Below the pieces are notes generated by a model. The model ran no database searches. It saw only the letters and a list, made by a program, of their open reading frames with translations, and was not told where the DNA came from. From an uncultured Clostridia bacterium (lineage in GTDB: Bacteria > Bacillota > Clostridia > Saccharofermentanales > DTU023), in assembly GCA_947254895.1 (NCBI GenBank), contig CAMYEY010000046.1:1-10533 (forward strand): a stretch of 10,533 bases of DNA, given 5' to 3'. Shown here piece after piece: positions 6,952-10,533 of the stretch; position 1 is the stretch's first letter, and the number at the start of each line of letters is the position of its first letter. Both the position numbers and the translations under genes were made by a program.

Positions 6952-8430
6952 CTACTTATTCTGCTGGTTAGCGTGGTTTGCCGCCTTAGCTTCGGCTTCT
7001 TCCCGTTTTGCTTTTTCTGCCGCCTCCCTTGCAGCCTCCGCTGCTTTCACGGCCTTTTCAGCTTGAGCTTCTGCATGTTCAGCGATCAACTCCAAATCCT
7101 GGGCGTCCCGTTTAACGACACCAGTTGCCTTGCCGATACTTGCCACTCCGGTTTCAACCTCTGCCCTGAGCTGCTCAAAGCTTGCTTCACCGGCAGCAGT
7201 TGCAGCCGTATTGGCAACAGCTTGGATCGCCTCGGCTCTTTCAATGATCTCTTCTGCTTTCTCAGATTCTTCCGTTGCCTCACCCGTAAGCTCTTGGATA
7301 ACTTCTTCACTAGGCTCTTTAAAGCCTAAAATACCGGTCAAAATCAAGGTGCCAACAAAGGCGATGACCATTGCAATTAAGGTATTAATCAAGTTTGAGG
7401 TCGGAGTGAGATAGGCAACCAAAGAGAGGACACCCGGCGGCATAAAGCCGGTACAGCGAACATTGGTAATACCTGCATAAAAACCTGCAGCTCCACCACC
7501 GATGATAGAGGCAATGAGAGGAGTTTTCAAGGGAATGGCTTGCCCATACAAGGAGGACTGGCTAATGCCAAAGAGTGAAGTCAAACCTGAGGAAGCACTG
7601 TAACTCTTATACTTAGGATGTTTAGCCCTCAGGGCGATCGCAAAAGAAGCTCCCGCCAAGGCCATGTTTGAAAACAGCATGCCGGGTCCAAGAACCGTAT
7701 CATAACCCAGCTGGGCCAGGTTTTGGGTGGCTACCGGGAAGAGGGAGTAATGGGATCCGGTCATGACCAAGAAGGGGCTGAGGGCTCCAACTACCGTTGG
7801 GACCAGCCAGGCAGCAATCGAATTGAGCCAACCGATAGCCAGGGCAAGGCCATCACCTACCCAGGTACCGATCGGTCCAATGATGACCATACCTAGGATA
7901 CAGGTTATAAACAAGGTTAATACAGGTATAAAGATTGCCTTCAAGAGGTCCGGGATAATCTTTTTAAGGATGGGTTCAAGTTTAGACTGGAACCAGACGA
8001 TCAGGATAATGGGTAAGACACTCGATGGGTACTTAGCATAGGTCACCGGAATACTGCCAAAGAGGGTCAAGTTCCAGCCCACGCTGTTGGCCCATTCAAA
8101 AACATTAACAACATTGGGAAAGAGCAAGAAAGCTGCAACAGCGGCTGATAAAAATGGAGTTGCTCCGAAGACTTGGGCACTGGAGATAGCCAAAAAGATA
8201 GGCAGGAAATAAAAGACTGCCTGGCCCAGGCCGTCAAGTAGGATATAAGAGGAGCTGACTTTGCCGATTACCCCGGCCATTAAGAGGATATCTCTCAAAG
8301 CCTGGAGGACACCTGCTCCGATAATAACGATCAAGATCGGCTTAAAAATTCCACCAATAGTATCAAAAAGTTTAGACAAGGCCTGGCCCCGCCTGGCTTT
8401 TTCGACACTTCTCTGTTTCGTATCAGTCAT
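6952..8430 (-). CDS. Stand-alone PTS EIIC-like transporter (beta-glucoside family) with Ala/Glu-rich C-terminal tail
   Basis: Residues about 20-372 form a polytopic membrane domain that matches the EIIC of beta-glucoside-type permeases. Conserved blocks include VFYFLPIFLA (72-81), IPVTYAKYPSSVLPIIL (127-143), LVMTGSHYSLFP (221-232), LGYDTVLGPGML (241-252) and IGGGAAGF (310-317). The usual EIIB domain with its phosphocysteine is missing at the N-terminus, where only about 20 hydrophilic residues precede the membrane domain. There is no EIIA. Residues 374-492 are a hydrophilic Ala/Glu/Lys-rich helical tail. The conserved GI(T/S)EP motif reads G-I-S-Q-S (288-292), so the key Glu is Q291 and Pro is S292; H227 is kept. 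The ATG follows AAGGAG by 6 nt. The gene lies 80 nt after the beta-glucuronidase gene and 13 nt before the lipoprotein gene. Import of beta-glucuronides, perhaps without phosphorylation, is inferred. An unlinked EIIB/EIIA could also serve it. Confidence 0.9.
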   Translation of the reverse strand: MTDTKQRSVEKARRGQALSKLFDTIGGIFKPILIVIIGAGVLQALRDILLMAGVIGKVSSSYILLDGLGQAVFYFLPIFLAISSAQVFGATPFLSAAVAAFLLFPNVVNVFEWANSVGWNLTLFGSIPVTYAKYPSSVLPIILIVWFQSKLEPILKKIIPDLLKAIFIPVLTLFITCILGMVIIGPIGTWVGDGLALAIGWLNSIAAWLVPTVVGALSPFLVMTGSHYSLFPVATQNLAQLGYDTVLGPGMLFSNMALAGASFAIALRAKHPKYKSYSASSGLTSLFGISQSSLYGQAIPLKTPLIASIIGGGAAGFYAGITNVRCTGFMPPGVLSLVAYLTPTSNLINTLIAMVIAFVGTLILTGILGFKEPSEEVIQELTGEATEESEKAEEIIERAEAIQAVANTAATAAGEASFEQLRAEVETGVASIGKATGVVKRDAQDLELIAEHAEAQAEKAVKAAEAAREAAEKAKREEAEAKAANHANQQNK

Positions 8431-8457
8431 ACGATTCTCCTTTTAGCATGATGTGGT

Positions 8458-8482
8458 GCAAGAGGCCCCTGGGGTTTCTTGC
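8458..8482 (-). other. Intercistronic hairpin between beta-glucuronidase and transporter genes
   Basis: In the 80-nt gap, GCAAGA pairs with TCTTGC (6 bp), followed by a 2x2 internal loop and a 3-bp CCC/GGG cap stem. No U tract follows, so it is not a terminator. A processing or stability element that sets relative expression of the two genes is possible. Confidence 0.4.
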
Positions 8483-8510
8483 TCCAGTTCAATTTACGAA
8501 TAAACTGTGA

Positions 8511-10319
8511 CTATTTCTTGTAATCGAAGTCCGGGATATTGGTCCAGCGGTTTTTCAGCCAGCGGACAGCTGCCTTAGGCTCCCTCCCCCTGGTAAAGAT
8601 ACCCTTCTTATTGCCCTGGACCCGGTTGATACCGGTCTTAGTTTCAAAGTCAGCAAAGTTCCAAAGCTGCTCACCGACAAAGAAGTCAAACTCATCAAAG
8701 ACCTTGGAGTTAACCTCGTAGAATTTAACCTGGTAGTCTTCGGTAAAGGGGATATCATCAATTGCGTGGAGACCGGCCACTGTGTCTGCACCGTACTCAC
8801 AGAACATGATGGGCTTGTCCGGATATTTAGCATGCCAGGCCTGGAGGTCTTCTCTCAGCTCTTTTTCTGCTGACGCCAAATCTCCGGTATTCCAGTACCA
8901 GCCAAAATAACGGTTGAGCATGACCACGTCAGATAGGTCCATACAGACGTCTTTGTCGATACCACAGATTTGGAAGTTGACATAGCCGAAAGGCCTCTTC
9001 TGGGGATCTAGTTTACGGGAATAGTCAAAAATATGTTTGAAGTAGTCATGGGCTCCCGGTCCACCTGAATCCGGTTCATTCATGACAGACCACATCACGA
9101 CACAGGCATAGTTCTTATCACGAGCAATGAGTTCGCGCATTCCTTGCTCATGGGCCTCCCTGGTATCCAGTGTCGTCCAGGTTGTCTTGACGGACATGCC
9201 TAGGGCTGAGTCAACGCTAAAGCCTTCAAACATACCGACTGCAGCACACTCATCGATCACGACAAAACCTTCCCGGTCACAGAGTCGCATCATTTCTTCT
9301 GAATAAGGATAGTGGGATGTTCTAAAGGAGTTGGCCCCCATCCAGCGCATGATATTGAGGTCAGCCACGTTGACAGCCTCATTGATGCCCCTGCCGTTAA
9401 TATAGGAGTCTTCGTGCTTGCCGGCCCCCTTAAAGTAGAAGGGTTTGCCATTAATTAAGAACTGGGTACCTTTGACCTCCACTGTCCTGATTCCGAAGGG
9501 CTGGACATAGACGTCTACTGTCTCGCCATCTTTGATGAGGCTAATCTCAGCTTCATAGAGGTAGGCTTTGAGGGGCTGCCAGAGTTTTAAATCCCGGATG
9601 GCGACATCGACTTGGTCGGAAGCAGCCTTGCCTTGGCCGGCTAGTTTGCCCTCCCGGTCAAAGACCTTGACCTGGATTTCATCAACTTCGCCCTCTGTCG
9701 TGACAGCAAAGTGGGTATCAGCCGTAAGGGCCTTTAAGTCGACATCGTAGGTTATCGCAAGGTCAGCCAGATAGCTTCTGGGGGTAGTATAGATTTTGAC
9801 ATAGCGGTTGAGGCCGGCATAGTTAAAGAAGTCAAAGTTTTCAACAACCTTGTGTTTAACCTTGCCATTCTCATCAGTGGTCTTGCTATAGTTGCCGACA
9901 GGGAGTGAGGTGTAGTCGATCAGGTTGGATAATTTGACCGTTACCCTATTGTTTCCCGGATGAATGAAGTCATTGATCTCAGCCTCAAAGGGGATAAAGC
10001 CGCCCTTGTGTTTGGTCACAAATTTACCATTTACATAGACCTCAGCCTGGTGGGTAGCTGCATCAAAACGCAGGACAATTCTCTCATCTAAAAGGTTCTT
10101 AGCCACCCTAAATTCACGCTCATAAATCACGTAACCAGAGTGCATACGGATCTCACGGATAGCTCCCTGATCGTTGAAAGAACCAGGAACAGCCATGTGC
10201 CTATCGGTTTCCAAAGCTTTAGTGAAATCGGTTGGGTTGGACTCATCCTCTAACTTGAATTTCCAAATTCCGTCTAAGGACTGTACTGTTCTACTCTCTG
10301 AAAAAATGGGATACAACAT
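8511..10319 (-). CDS. uidA: Beta-glucuronidase (glycoside hydrolase family 2), cytoplasmic
   Basis: This 602-residue protein matches E. coli GUS (603 aa) end to end as I recall it. It hydrolyses beta-D-glucuronides to glucuronate and an aglycone. The GH2 layout is a sugar-binding jelly roll (about 15-180), an Ig-like domain (180-275) and a TIM barrel (275-600). The acid/base is E415 (MNEP) and the nucleophile E508 (CEYG). The N-K motif that recognises the C6 carboxylate is present (N570 and K572 in GNKKG), which supports true glucuronidase rather than galactosidase activity. The segment between AAVG (359-362) and EAH (388-390), which holds the active-site loop 1, is about four residues shorter than in E. 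coli. There is no signal peptide, so substrates must enter the cell. AGGAG lies 5 nt before the ATG. It is the first gene of the leftward cluster. Confidence 0.97.
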   Translation of the reverse strand: MLYPIFSESRTVQSLDGIWKFKLEDESNPTDFTKALETDRHMAVPGSFNDQGAIREIRMHSGYVIYEREFRVAKNLLDERIVLRFDAATHQAEVYVNGKFVTKHKGGFIPFEAEINDFIHPGNNRVTVKLSNLIDYTSLPVGNYSKTTDENGKVKHKVVENFDFFNYAGLNRYVKIYTTPRSYLADLAITYDVDLKALTADTHFAVTTEGEVDEIQVKVFDREGKLAGQGKAASDQVDVAIRDLKLWQPLKAYLYEAEISLIKDGETVDVYVQPFGIRTVEVKGTQFLINGKPFYFKGAGKHEDSYINGRGINEAVNVADLNIMRWMGANSFRTSHYPYSEEMMRLCDREGFVVIDECAAVGMFEGFSVDSALGMSVKTTWTTLDTREAHEQGMRELIARDKNYACVVMWSVMNEPDSGGPGAHDYFKHIFDYSRKLDPQKRPFGYVNFQICGIDKDVCMDLSDVVMLNRYFGWYWNTGDLASAEKELREDLQAWHAKYPDKPIMFCEYGADTVAGLHAIDDIPFTEDYQVKFYEVNSKVFDEFDFFVGEQLWNFADFETKTGINRVQGNKKGIFTRGREPKAAVRWLKNRWTNIPDFDYKK

Positions 10320-10533
10320 AATAACTCCTGTTCTTTTTCTGCGCTACGAATCCTTATAAAGCATTCTTGTCTTTGATCTATCAGGCTAGCCAGAGTTTTA
10401 ATTCTGCCAGCAAGGGCCATTCTTAGAAGGCAATAAGTATTATAGCAAATATTCGAGTGTGTTTGTTGATTTGTACAGCTTGATATTCTTAAACCGCGAT
10501 TTTTTTATTGCTTTTCTATAAATTCACTGTATG
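10320..10533 (-). promoter_or_regulatory. Upstream region and promoter of the beta-glucuronidase cluster
   Basis: On the minus strand a perfect TATAAT (10439-10444) with the extended -10 TGC in front lies about 120 nt before the ATG. No good -35 is seen at 17 bp (AACAAA), which is tolerable for an extended -10 promoter. The implied leader is about 113 nt. A half-palindromic AAACCGCGATTT (10491-10502) could be a regulator site. I see no coding region here and no clear riboswitch or antiterminator. Confidence 0.5.

Noticed and set aside
6913..7414. Plus-strand open frames opposite the EIIC tail
   Set aside because: They are the reverse complement of Ala/Glu/Lys-rich codons; low stop frequency there is compositional. 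No start signals were seen.
10331..10355. Possible RAT antiterminator (GGATT...GCGCAG...AAAA) in the beta-glucuronidase leader
   Set aside because: It is shorter than the LicT/BglG-type consensus, lacks the middle ACTG/GCAGG pairing, and is not followed by a terminator.
10466..10480. GTACAAA half-site near the beta-glucuronidase promoter resembling the fucI operator half-site
   Set aside because: There is no second half at the right spacing; a 7-base match alone is expected by chance.
10531..10533. ATG at the right edge as start of a plus-strand gene
   Set aside because: No ribosome binding site precedes it and no codons follow in the window.

Overview
This window looks like a catabolic locus from a low- to mid-GC Gram-positive bacterium (Bacillota). 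The grounds are strong AGGAGG-type ribosome binding sites before nearly every gene, intrinsic terminators with U tracts, a PTS-family membrane protein of the beta-glucoside type, and a lipoprotein that resembles the DUF5067 group of Firmicutes. I cannot name the genus. A host-associated carbohydrate scavenger (gut, oral or urogenital) would fit the enzymes present.

Layout. At the left edge, on the minus strand, is the N-terminal part of a RhaB-type FGGY kinase (probably L-fuculose or L-rhamnulose kinase). A 206-bp divergent promoter region separates it from fucI (L-fucose isomerase, plus strand) and holds a near-perfect 22-bp palindrome, a likely repressor operator. fucI ends at a bidirectional terminator shared with a convergent minus-strand HAD phosphatase. 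All remaining genes are on the minus strand. In transcription order they are a cytoplasmic GH2 beta-glucuronidase (10319 to 8511), a stand-alone PTS EIIC-like transporter with a long Ala/Glu-rich tail, a small lipoprotein, a second FGGY kinase, a zinc-dependent dehydrogenase of the sorbose-1-phosphate reductase type, a terminator, and the HAD gene.

How they fit together. FucI plus the RhaB-like kinase make a classical isomerase/kinase pair for L-fucose (or D-arabinose); the aldolase is not in the window. The beta-glucuronidase has no signal peptide, so intact glucuronides must be imported, and the adjacent EIIC-like protein is the obvious importer. The most interesting point is that this EIIC has no EIIB or EIIA domain, and the normally conserved GI(T/S)EP motif reads G-I-S-Q-S, so the conserved Glu is Gln. 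A glucuronide has a carboxylate at C6 and cannot be phosphorylated at O6. The protein may therefore be an EIIC turned into a non-phosphorylating glucuronide facilitator, with the downstream FGGY kinase phosphorylating a sugar later in the route. This is inference from sequence and context.

No rRNA, tRNA, CRISPR array, insertion sequence or phage gene was seen.
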